In this document: piece by piece, positions 1-5,055 of the stretch | Layout: every line of letters starts with the position of its first letter | How positions within the stretch are numbered: position 1 is the first letter of the stretch | From: Bacteroidota bacterium | Lineage (GTDB): Bacteria > Bacteroidota > Bacteroidia > Flavobacteriales > Weeksellaceae | Length of the DNA: 12,551 nt | NCBI GenBank assembly: GCA_023420435.1 | Contig: JAEZWE010000003.1 | Span: 1-12,551, forward strand | Direction of reading: 5' to 3' | The notes under the pieces: model-generated | What the model was told of the DNA's origin: nothing | Database searches by the model: none | The model's input: the letters and a program-made list of their open reading frames with translations, nothing else | Made by a program: the position numbers and the translations under genes

Positions 1-271
1 CAAAGACTTCAAGCCTTTGGCAAAAGAACAAATTGAATTAATAAAATTAATTTCTGATAACGTCCACCAAATTAAAGTAGGCGTTGATGAATTACTTATC
101 GCAAAAGACAAAGCTTCCGATCTGCATGGTCAAAAGCAAGCGGAAAGCTATTGCAATGAGGTAAAACCAAGATTTGAAAAAATCAGAGAAGCGGCGGATT
201 CGCTTGAAATGATGGTTGATGACGAACTTTGGCCATTAACCAAATACCGAGAACTTCTTTTTACAAGATAA
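1..271 (+). CDS. glnA: Type III glutamine synthetase, C-terminal end only (partial)
   Basis: The frame is open from the window edge and 89 codons are visible (from base 2) before the TAA at 269-271. Glutamine synthetase III joins ammonia to glutamate using ATP in the cytoplasm and is the main glutamine synthetase type in Bacteroidota; the full protein is about 700-730 residues, so this is roughly the last eighth. The visible part is a charged helical segment ending in DDELWPLTKYRELLF, which closely matches the conserved tail of GSIII proteins (DELWPLPKYRELLF). The catalytic domain lies outside the window. A TTG at 17 is inside the gene and is not a start. The gene is closed by a strong terminator directly downstream. 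Recognition rests on the tail motif, so the family call is good but not checked by alignment. The name glnN is also used for this type. Confidence 0.85.
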   Translation, partial: KDFKPLAKEQIELIKLISDNVHQIKVGVDELLIAKDKASDLHGQKQAESYCNEVKPRFEKIREAADSLEMMVDDELWPLTKYRELLFTR

Positions 272-276
272 TTTAT

Positions 277-303
277 AAACCTGCTTCGTGCAGGTTTTTT
301 TAT
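277..303 (+). terminator. Rho-independent terminator after glutamine synthetase
   Basis: An 8-bp perfect stem, AAACCTGC (277-284) with GCAGGTTT (290-297), closes a five-base TTCGT loop and runs into a T tract (295-301). It begins six bases after the glutamine synthetase stop codon, so it terminates that gene. Confidence 0.9.
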
Positions 304-612
304 AAAATATATTTTAAAATATTTCCGAATTATCCAATTGAAATTCTCTTAAGTCTATTTAAAAAACATAGAATTTTTGTTTAATTTTTGCCATCATTTT
401 AAAACTTAGGATAAGCTTAATCGGGAAAGGTATTGAGAAAAAAAACAGTTAACAAATAATATTTGACAAAACCCCATCATTAAAGTGATTCTTTCAAATT
501 TCCGATTAAAGTTTAACAAAATTAAATGAAATAATATTACAGAATTTCAAAATGCTATTGTATTATTTACAGTATCTCGCCTCGAAAATGTTAAAAAACC
601 TTAATAAAATAA
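304..612. other. AT-rich non-coding stretch between two terminators
   Basis: No convincing coding region was found here on either strand. It sits between the glutamine synthetase terminator and a second strong terminator at 613-656, which has no gene in front of it. Visible structure includes TTAATCGGGAAA (417-428) facing TTTCCGATTAA (499-509), a bulged inverted repeat. There is also the short palindrome CAAATA-A-TATTTG (453-465). A TTG at 433-435 lies 22 bases before AATATTTG (458-465), a 3-of-4-base match to the fixed TTTG/TA positions of the flavobacterial -7 box. These could be a weak promoter for a small RNA that ends at the second terminator, but AT-rich sequence yields such matches by chance. 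Confidence 0.4.
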
Positions 613-656
613 AAACCGCAAACACCTAAATAAAGGGTTTGCGGTTTATTTTGTTT
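471..656 (+). ncRNA. Candidate small RNA ending at an orphan terminator (speculative)
   Basis: Inferred only from layout. A possible -33/-7 pair (TTG at 433-435, AATATTTG at 458-465) would start a transcript near 471. The strong hairpin at 613-647 with its T-rich tail would end it near 656, giving about 185 nt. No coding frame or recognisable Rfam-type structure was seen, and the -7 box is not an exact match. The start coordinate is a guess. Confidence 0.2.
613..656 (+). terminator. Strong intrinsic terminator with no gene before it
   Basis: AAACCGCAAAC (613-623) pairs perfectly with GTTTGCGGTTT (637-647). Two further C-G pairs inside are reached across a one-base bulge. A T-rich tail follows at 645-656. 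On the opposite strand the hairpin is also followed by a T-rich run, so it may work both ways. The nearest upstream plus-strand gene already has its own terminator 310 bases earlier. Confidence 0.75.
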
Positions 657-682
657 TAACATAACCAAAAATTATGTTAAAA
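654..682. repeat. 11-bp perfect inverted repeat upstream of the NlpC/P60 promoter
   Basis: TTTTAACATAA (654-664) and TTATGTTAAAA (672-682) are exact reverse complements separated by seven bases (CCAAAAA). The dyad lies about 58 bases before the -7 box at 740-747, a position that would suit an activator or repressor site. It is AT-rich and starts in the tail of the preceding terminator, so a structural or chance origin is possible. Confidence 0.45.
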
Positions 683-739
683 TGTGTTAAATAAAATGTT
701 CATACCACCGCATTTCATAGCGATTTTAGGTGTTTTATC

Positions 740-747
740 TACTTTTG
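740..747 (+). promoter_or_regulatory. Flavobacterial -7 promoter box for the NlpC/P60 lipoprotein
   Basis: TACTTTTG is an exact match to the Bacteroidota -7 consensus TAnnTTTG. It lies 50 bases before the ATG at 798, predicting a leader of roughly 40-45 nt. No clear TTG -33 element is present at the usual 17-23 base spacing, so the match is supported by the -7 box and position only. Confidence 0.45.
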
Positions 748-797
748 TTCTGCATTTGAGACAAAACCACAACATTTAACACGGATAATTAATATAT

Positions 798-1490
798 ATG
801 AAGAAAAGAGTTTTATTTTACTTAACTGTAATTACTTCTGTATTTTCACTACAATCTTGCGTTACAAATTACACGGTTTCCGAACCAACTATCTACAATA
901 AAGAATACAAAACAGGTGCCAAACTTGCCTCTATTGATTCTAAGAGATTAGAACAAAATAAAAAGGATCTTATCAACAGTTTCGCTTCCGAAAAAATTGC
1001 AAAAGTCGCTTCATTTAATAAAGAAGTGAAAAACGCAGCTATTGAAAGAGCAGTAAAACATGCGAAATTGATCGACGCTATTCTGGAAGAAGCACAAACC
1101 TATTTAGGAACTCCGTACAGATACGGAGGAACTACAAGAAATGGAATTGACTGTTCTGCATTTGTTTTGTCTGTTTTTGGCGCTGCTACAGGAATTGACT
1201 TGCCAAGAGTTGCCGCTTCGCAGGCACAAGAAGGTGAAAGAGTTGAAAAGGAAGATTTACAGAAAGGAGATTTAGTTTTCTTTTCTCACGGAAGAGGAAG
1301 AATTTCTCATGTAGGAATTGTAGAAGAAGTTACCGAAGATGGCGATGTTAGATTTATTCATTCTGCCACTTCAAGAGGCGTAATGATTTCTTCTTTATTT
1401 AATGATTCCTATTGGACACCAAGATTTAGATTTGCTAAAAGAATTATGTCTGAAGAAAAAGACGAAGCGAATTTAGCGACAACTTTTTAA
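798..1490 (+). CDS. NlpC/P60 family cell-wall peptidase, lipoprotein
   Basis: This is a 230-residue envelope protein. The N-terminus is a lipoprotein signal peptide with a hydrophobic core at residues 5-17 and lipobox LQSC, predicting lipidation at Cys21. Residues 22-90 form a charged, probably helical linker. Residues 92-215 are an NlpC/P60 domain, which cuts peptide crosslinks or stems of peptidoglycan, typically a gamma-D-Glu-diamino acid bond. The catalytic triad is readable: Cys119 in DCSAF, His171 in SHVGI and His188 in FIHSA. The YLGTPYRYGGTT stretch before the cysteine is typical of the family. The ATG at 798 is chosen because it starts a complete signal peptide. The gene is alone in its transcription unit, with a -7 box at 740-747 and a terminator at 1511-1536. 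The substrate and cell-cycle role (for example Spr/MepS-like) cannot be read from sequence. Confidence 0.9.
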   Translation: MKKRVLFYLTVITSVFSLQSCVTNYTVSEPTIYNKEYKTGAKLASIDSKRLEQNKKDLINSFASEKIAKVASFNKEVKNAAIERAVKHAKLIDAILEEAQTYLGTPYRYGGTTRNGIDCSAFVLSVFGAATGIDLPRVAASQAQEGERVEKEDLQKGDLVFFSHGRGRISHVGIVEEVTEDGDVRFIHSATSRGVMISSLFNDSYWTPRFRFAKRIMSEEKDEANLATTF

Positions 1491-1510
1491 GAAATTAAAT
1501 TACAAATATG

Positions 1511-1536
1511 AAATCCGGAAACTTTCCGGATTTTTT
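1511..1536 (+). terminator. Intrinsic terminator after the NlpC/P60 gene
   Basis: AAATCCGGAA (1511-1520) pairs with TTCCGGATTT (1524-1533) around a three-base loop, followed by T's to 1536. It lies 20 bases after the NlpC/P60 stop and between convergent genes. The minus-strand tail is less T-rich, so it serves mainly the plus strand. Confidence 0.85.
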
Positions 1537-1561
1537 GTTTTCCACCTTAAGAATATCCTTA

Positions 1562-1891
1562 TTAAAAAACAAAAAAATCGGCAAAATCTGTTGCCATGTG
1601 CAACAAAAGGCCGAGAAAAATAATTCTGAAATTTCTTTTGGTGAAAATACACCCTAAAAGATAAATCGCAATTGCGGGATAAGAATGCAGAAAGTGAAAA
1701 CCAATGCTGTTTCTATCGGGATCAAAAATGGGGTTAGCAAAAAGATGATCCAAATCCACCAACATCGTTGCGAGCATGATTAAATATGCTTTTTTCCAAT
1801 TTTTTTTGAAAAAAATCAAAGCAACAAAAACGGGGAAAATAAAATGGAAAAAATAATGTAAAATATTTTTCAGTGTTAGAAAATCTTGCAT
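1562..1891 (-). CDS. Small integral membrane protein, DUF6122-like
   Basis: A 109-residue very hydrophobic protein with three to four predicted membrane segments, near residues 10-28, 35-45, 71-84 and 88-108. It carries conserved-looking polar clusters inside or beside the membrane: His12 and His16, DLDH at 46-49, GFHFLHS at 64-70 and HMATD at 98-102. The sequence resembles the Bacteroidota DUF6122 family, recalled from memory and not searched. The D/H clusters are reminiscent of YdjM/DUF457 membrane-bound metal-dependent hydrolases, but activity is unproven. I chose the ATG at 1891-1889. A TTG three bases upstream is also in frame, but the ATG overlaps the alkD stop as TGATG, with GGAAG a few bases before it, which suggests translational coupling. 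It is the last gene of the minus-strand run. Confidence 0.7.
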   Translation of the reverse strand: MQDFLTLKNILHYFFHFIFPVFVALIFFKKNWKKAYLIMLATMLVDLDHLFANPIFDPDRNSIGFHFLHSYPAIAIYLLGCIFTKRNFRIIFLGLLLHMATDFADFFVF

Positions 1892-2604
1892 CAAATTCTT
1901 CCTTTTAAAAAGTCTTGGCGTAAATTTTCATCCAACTTTTCAATAGCGTACCGAAGGGAAGTTCTCGGCATTTTTTGATGATGCGTTTTGAGGAAAATCA
2001 ACAATTCTTGTTCATTTTTTTCGCCCATTTCTCGTAAAAGCCAACCGTTCGCTTTGTGCATTAAATCGTGTTCATGAAAAAGGTTTTTTAGAGCCAATTC
2101 TTTCGTTAATTCGAATTTTCCTTTTTTCACATGCCACATCGTGGAAACAATCGCCATTCTTTTGCTCCACAAATTATCTTCGTCGGAAAGTTTTCGTAGA
2201 ATGGAATCGTCCTCGTTCTCAAAACAATGTCTTCCCAAAATTTTGTAGCAAGAATTGTCCACCAAATCCCAATTGTTGATGTGCTTTTTATTTTTGAGAT
2301 AGAATTTTACGATGTCTTTTTTCTCTTTTTCATCTTTTGATTTTTCAAATTTTGACACCAAAATTAAACAAGCGGTATGACGATGTTCATGGATTTTTGA
2401 AGACAATAATTCTCCAATTTCGTCCAAAGAAATTTTTTTGAAATATTCTTTTACAATTTTCCTTTGATCAGGAACCGTTACACCTATAAATTGGTCACCC
2501 TCCGCATATTCTCCTTTTCCGGCTTTGAAAAATCTTGGGAAAAATGCCGCTTTTTCCGGAATGGATAAATCTTGGAGAGCTTTTTTTATGTCTTGGACAA
2601 TCAT
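1891..2604 (-). CDS. alkD: AlkD-family DNA alkylation repair glycosylase
   Basis: A 237-residue cytoplasmic protein built of HEAT-like helical repeats. AlkD removes bulky or positively charged alkylated bases such as 3-methyladenine and 7-methylguanine without flipping the base. Residues matching those that line the DNA-lesion cleft of Bacillus cereus AlkD (Trp109, Asp113, Arg148, Trp187) are in place here: Trp112 and Asp116 in NNWDLVDNSC, Arg149 in LWSKRMA, and Trp188 in HKANGWLLREMG. Length is normal for the family. The ATG at 2604-2602 is the first in frame. The sequence directly upstream is one arm of the repeat-bounded element, so the present leader is not ancestral-looking and lacks a Shine-Dalgarno. 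Its stop overlaps the start of the next gene. It may be transcribed from hflX through the element or from an unseen promoter within it. Confidence 0.9.
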   Translation of the reverse strand: MIVQDIKKALQDLSIPEKAAFFPRFFKAGKGEYAEGDQFIGVTVPDQRKIVKEYFKKISLDEIGELLSSKIHEHRHTACLILVSKFEKSKDEKEKKDIVKFYLKNKKHINNWDLVDNSCYKILGRHCFENEDDSILRKLSDEDNLWSKRMAIVSTMWHVKKGKFELTKELALKNLFHEHDLMHKANGWLLREMGEKNEQELLIFLKTHHQKMPRTSLRYAIEKLDENLRQDFLKGRI

Positions 2605-2606
2605 TG

Positions 2607-2636
2607 GTAAAGAGGTTGAGAAGTGAAGGAGTAAAG
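2607..2636. repeat. Left inverted repeat of the four-helix-bundle element
   Basis: Read on the plus strand this arm is four degenerate 8-nt units (starting at 2607, 2615, 2623 and 2631) of consensus GTRAAGNN. Its reverse complement matches 3012-3041 at 24 of 30 positions without gaps. It ends two bases from the alkD start codon. Confidence 0.7.
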
Positions 2637-3002
2637 TTAAATTTTTGGTGTTAGAGTTTTGTGTAAAGCATTGAGTTGTGCGGTTATTGATTCTGTGGAT
2701 TATCTTAGTTCAATGTATTTTTCTTTAGATAAAAATCCCAAATCCATAGAAAGAATAAGAAAATTAATGACTTCTACGCACGAGCTATATGAAATATTGA
2801 TAAATCATGCTTTTTCTTGATTTGAATTTCTGGAAAATCCTTCCGCAATATTTGCGGTTATGCTTAAACTTGCTCTTCGAATTTGATTGGTTATTCCAAA
2901 TTTTTCTTTTTCAGGAAAAAATTCGGTGACAAGATAAATTTCCTTGACAAAAATTCTTGCTGCTTTCCAAACCTCCAGTTTTTCGAAATAATAAGTATGC
3001 AT
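2637..3002 (-). pseudogene. Four-helix-bundle (23S rRNA IVS / Avd-like) protein, broken by two stops
   Basis: The ATG at 3002 begins 65 intact codons matching the four-helix-bundle family (PF05635/TIGR02436): FEKLEVWKAA near the start and NQIRRASLSITANIAEGFSR at residues 39-58. An in-frame TGA at 2807-2805 interrupts it. The same frame then continues with family-like sequence (FINISYSS, LILSMDLGFLSKEKYIELR), meets a TAA at 2702-2700, and goes on to LNALHKTL before the final TAA at 2639-2637. Ignoring the two stops, the frame is 121 codons, the usual family length, with no frameshift. Family members are small helical proteins found in 23S rRNA intervening sequences and, as Avd, in diversity-generating retroelements; most have no known function. 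The truncated 65-residue product would hold about two of four helices and is probably non-functional. Confidence 0.85.
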
Positions 3003-3011
3003 AAATTAATT

Positions 3012-3041
3012 CTTTACTTCTTTACCCCTCAACGACTTTAC
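3012..3041. repeat. Right inverted repeat of the four-helix-bundle element
   Basis: Read on the minus strand from 3041 this arm is four 8-nt units (starting at 3041, 3033, 3025 and 3017), with GTAAAG in three of them and GTTGAG in the second. It matches the left arm at 24 of 30 positions, and the second unit is GTTGAG in both arms. It overlaps the hflX stop codon (TAA at 3040-3038) and ends 9 bases before the pseudogene start codon. Confidence 0.7.
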
Positions 3042-4246
3042 TCTTCATCATCATAATACTCAAACAAAAAGTCGTTGTAAGGAAATCTCGAAATATGGAT
3101 TTTCAGAACTTCATCGTAAATTAGTTTTTTCATTTCAGGGAAATTTTCTTTCGTTAAAGCCGAGATGAAAACCGTTGGAAATTTAGATTTCGCCATCCAA
3201 GTTTTTTTCCACTCTTCCAGAGAAATATTTTTCCGGCTAGAAGGTGTTAAATCATCTTCATCCTTTTTTTCGTAGGAAAAATCATCAATTTTATTAAAAA
3301 CCATTATCGTTGGTTTTCTATGAGCATCAATTTCCTGAAGAATCTGATTGACACTTTCCACATGATCTTCAAAACTTTCATGTGAGATATCCACCACATG
3401 AATTAAAAGATCCGCTTCACGAACCTCATCCAAAGTTGATTTGAAACTTTCCACCAATTGCGTCGGAAGTTTTCGGATAAAACCAACGGTGTCGGTCAAC
3501 AAAAAAGGGAGATTTCCGATCACGACCTTTCTAACCGTCGTGTCTAACGTTGCAAACAATTTATTTTCGGCAAAAACTTCAGATTTGGAAATAGCATTCA
3601 TCAACGTTGATTTTCCAACGTTTGTGTAACCAACCAATGCGACACGAACCGTTTTTCCACGATTTTGTCTTTGCGTTGCCATTTGTTTGTCGATGGTTTT
3701 TAATTTTTCCTTTAATAAAGAAATTCGGTCGCGGATAATTCTTCGGTCGGTTTCAATTTCCGTTTCTCCGGGACCACGCATTCCGATTCCGCCTCTTTGA
3801 CGTTCCAAGTGAGTCCACATTCTGGTTAATCGAGGTAGAAGATATTCATATTGAGCGAGTTCAACCTGAGTTCTTGCATAAGAAGTTTGGGCTCTTTGTG
3901 CGAAAATGTCGAGAATTAAATTTGTTCTGTCCAAAATTTTTACATTAATTTCCTTTTCCAAATTTTTCAATTGGGAAGGTGAAAGTTCATCATCAAAAAT
4001 GACGGTATTTATTTCGTATTCAGCTACAAAATCACGGATTTCTTCCATTTTTCCTTTTCCAACAAACGTTTTGGAATCGGGTTGCGACAATTTTTGAGTA
4101 AATCTCTTTTCTACTTCAGCTCCTGCTGTAAAAGCCAAAAATTGAAGTTCGTCGAGATATTCGGTGAGTTTTTCTTCGTCCTGATCTTTGGTAATTAAGC
4201 CGACCAAAACAGCTTTTTCGTAGAGATGTTCTTTTTTTTCGAGCAT
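3038..4246 (-). CDS. hflX: GTPase HflX
   Basis: A 402-residue cytoplasmic GTPase that binds the 50S subunit and splits stalled or stress-arrested ribosomes. The N-terminal HflX domain spans about residues 10-150. It is followed by the signature glycine-rich linker GGIGMRGPGETEIETDRR at 152-169 and a helical segment. The G domain starts near 200: P-loop GYTNVGKS (206-213), switch I FATLDTT (231-237), G3 DTVG (252-255), G4 NKID (318-321) and G5 SAL (362-364). All nucleotide-binding motifs are intact. A charged insertion of about 35 residues sits between G4 and G5 (322-356). The acidic tail ends in YYDDEE. Length is normal. The ATG at 4246 gives the usual short N-terminus, and a -7 box lies 28 bases upstream. 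The 3' end meets the repeat-bounded element. Confidence 0.95.
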   Translation of the reverse strand: MLEKKEHLYEKAVLVGLITKDQDEEKLTEYLDELQFLAFTAGAEVEKRFTQKLSQPDSKTFVGKGKMEEIRDFVAEYEINTVIFDDELSPSQLKNLEKEINVKILDRTNLILDIFAQRAQTSYARTQVELAQYEYLLPRLTRMWTHLERQRGGIGMRGPGETEIETDRRIIRDRISLLKEKLKTIDKQMATQRQNRGKTVRVALVGYTNVGKSTLMNAISKSEVFAENKLFATLDTTVRKVVIGNLPFLLTDTVGFIRKLPTQLVESFKSTLDEVREADLLIHVVDISHESFEDHVESVNQILQEIDAHRKPTIMVFNKIDDFSYEKKDEDDLTPSSRKNISLEEWKKTWMAKSKFPTVFISALTKENFPEMKKLIYDEVLKIHISRFPYNDFLFEYYDDEE

Positions 4247-4274
4247 AAAATTCGTTCTTTCTTACTGATTTTTA

Positions 4275-4282
4275 CAAATTTA
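4275..4282 (-). promoter_or_regulatory. Flavobacterial -7 promoter box for hflX
   Basis: On the minus strand TAAATTTG (4282-4275) is an exact TAnnTTTG match, 28 bases before the hflX ATG, predicting a leader of about 20-25 nt. It overlaps the stop region of the SemiSWEET gene. No TTG -33 element is visible at the standard spacing. Confidence 0.45.
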
Positions 4283-4543
4283 TGTTTTTTGTTTTTTATA
4301 AATTAATTTAAGGATAATTAAAATAATAGTGGCAATTGCAGAGATACTGTTGGTGACTATCATTGAGATATGTTCTTGCAAGATTCCGTACCAAAGCCAC
4401 AAACAGGAACTTACAATGCCGATAATTGCGGTAAGCAAAGAAATTTCTTCAGCGGATTTTTCTTTTAAAATTTTTAAAATTTGCGGAATAAAAAGTGCGG
4501 ATGACAAGCCTCCTGCGATAAATCCAATAATTTCAGGGTTCAT
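4280..4543 (-). CDS. SemiSWEET-type sugar transporter
   Basis: An 87-residue inner-membrane protein with three predicted membrane helices (about residues 4-24, 35-55 and 60-82) and a short basic tail. This is the single three-helix unit of the bacterial SemiSWEETs, which work as homodimers and move sugars down their gradient. The PQ-loop motif is seen as FIPQI at 18-22. Trp49 and Asn65 fall where the substrate-contacting Trp48 and Asn64 of the Leptospira SemiSWEET lie. Length is normal for the family. The ATG at 4543 is 12 bases after the stop of the META lipoprotein gene, so the two are probably co-transcribed. The actual sugar is not readable. The hflX promoter box sits at its 3' end. Confidence 0.85.
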   Translation of the reverse strand: MNPEIIGFIAGGLSSALFIPQILKILKEKSAEEISLLTAIIGIVSSCLWLWYGILQEHISMIVTNSISAIATIILIILKLIYKKQKT

Positions 4544-4555
4544 AATTTTATATTT

Positions 4556-4978
4556 TTAATCCCAATCTGAGGCCACAAATTTCATTCTATTATCTTTTCC
4601 ATCGGAAAATGTGAGGAAATGACCTTCAATTTTATAATTTATCATTTTAGGAAGCTGTTTTATAAAGTCTGCTTCTAATTGCATTTTATCTGTACAAAAC
4701 TTTTCTGTGGTTTCAATGTTTGAAAATTGGCAAATTCCATTTTCTTTAAATTTTGTTTTCAAAAAAATAGTGTTGCACCCTAAAAATACCACATCCTTGT
4801 TTCTTTCATTTGGGAAATTAGAAAGTCTTAATTCTGCTTTATTTTTTATTAAAAATTCTTTGGAATACTCCGCAAATTCAACTAACATCCATGATCTTTT
4901 AATAGATTTATGATGTTGAATTTTTGGGGAGCAACCCATCATAATAAAAATGGTAGAAATTAAAAAAAACCCTTTCAT
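4556..4978 (-). CDS. META-domain (HslJ-like) lipoprotein
   Basis: A 140-residue envelope protein. Residues 1-15 form a lipoprotein signal peptide with lipobox MMGC, predicting lipid attachment at Cys16. The rest resembles a META domain (PF03724), as in HslJ: a Trp-led first strand at SWMLVEF (29-35), LGCN at 66-69, and a second cysteine in ETTEKFCTDKMQLE (89-102). The end strand is HFLTFSDGKDNRMKFV (120-135). Cys68 and Cys95 are the family's conserved pair in position. HslJ of E. coli is linked to heat and novobiocin tolerance, but the biochemical role of the domain is unknown. The N-terminal part is more divergent than usual. It is divergent from the first S46 peptidase gene across a 77-bp gap and is the first gene of the minus-strand run. 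Confidence 0.75.
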   Translation of the reverse strand: MKGFFLISTIFIMMGCSPKIQHHKSIKRSWMLVEFAEYSKEFLIKNKAELRLSNFPNERNKDVVFLGCNTIFLKTKFKENGICQFSNIETTEKFCTDKMQLEADFIKQLPKMINYKIEGHFLTFSDGKDNRMKFVASDWD

Positions 4979-5055
4979 GATGAAATTTTTGAAATCTTTA
5001 ATTCCAAAAATGCGCCAAAAAATGAGTAAATTGCGAAAAATTAATTTAAAAATTT

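Larger units (their letters stand above)
2607..3041. mobile_element. Putative small repeat-bounded cassette carrying a dead four-helix-bundle gene
   Basis: A 435-bp segment lies between hflX and alkD, bounded by imperfect 30-nt terminal inverted repeats (2607-2636 and 3012-3041). One pseudogene fills nearly all of the interior. There is no transposase, so any mobility would depend on other factors. No clear target-site duplication is visible outside the arms. The repeat arms directly abut the flanking genes: one starts within the hflX stop codon region, the other two bases from the alkD ATG. The cassette interpretation is inference from a single copy. The alternative is a resident gene with locally duplicated or hairpin-forming flanks. 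Confidence 0.4.

Noticed and set aside
552..632. A 26-codon plus-strand frame (MLLYYLQYLASKM...) in the gene-free gap
   Set aside because: It runs into the terminator stem, has no initiation context or family resemblance, and its composition is typical of random AT-rich sequence.
696..779. A 27-codon hydrophobic plus-strand frame (MFIPPHFIAILGVL...) just before the NlpC/P60 gene
   Set aside because: The exact -7 box at 740-747 lies inside it, so the region is better explained as promoter and leader. No supporting coding signal.
2805..2807. Recoding of the TGA in the four-helix-bundle gene (selenocysteine or readthrough)
   Set aside because: A second stop of a different type (TAA at 2702-2700) follows in the same frame, no selenocysteine element is seen, and the family has no such residue. 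Decay is simpler.
3441..3629. Plus-strand frames opposite hflX (also 3906-4097)
   Set aside because: They are antisense shadows of the strongly conserved HflX coding sequence, with no family resemblance.
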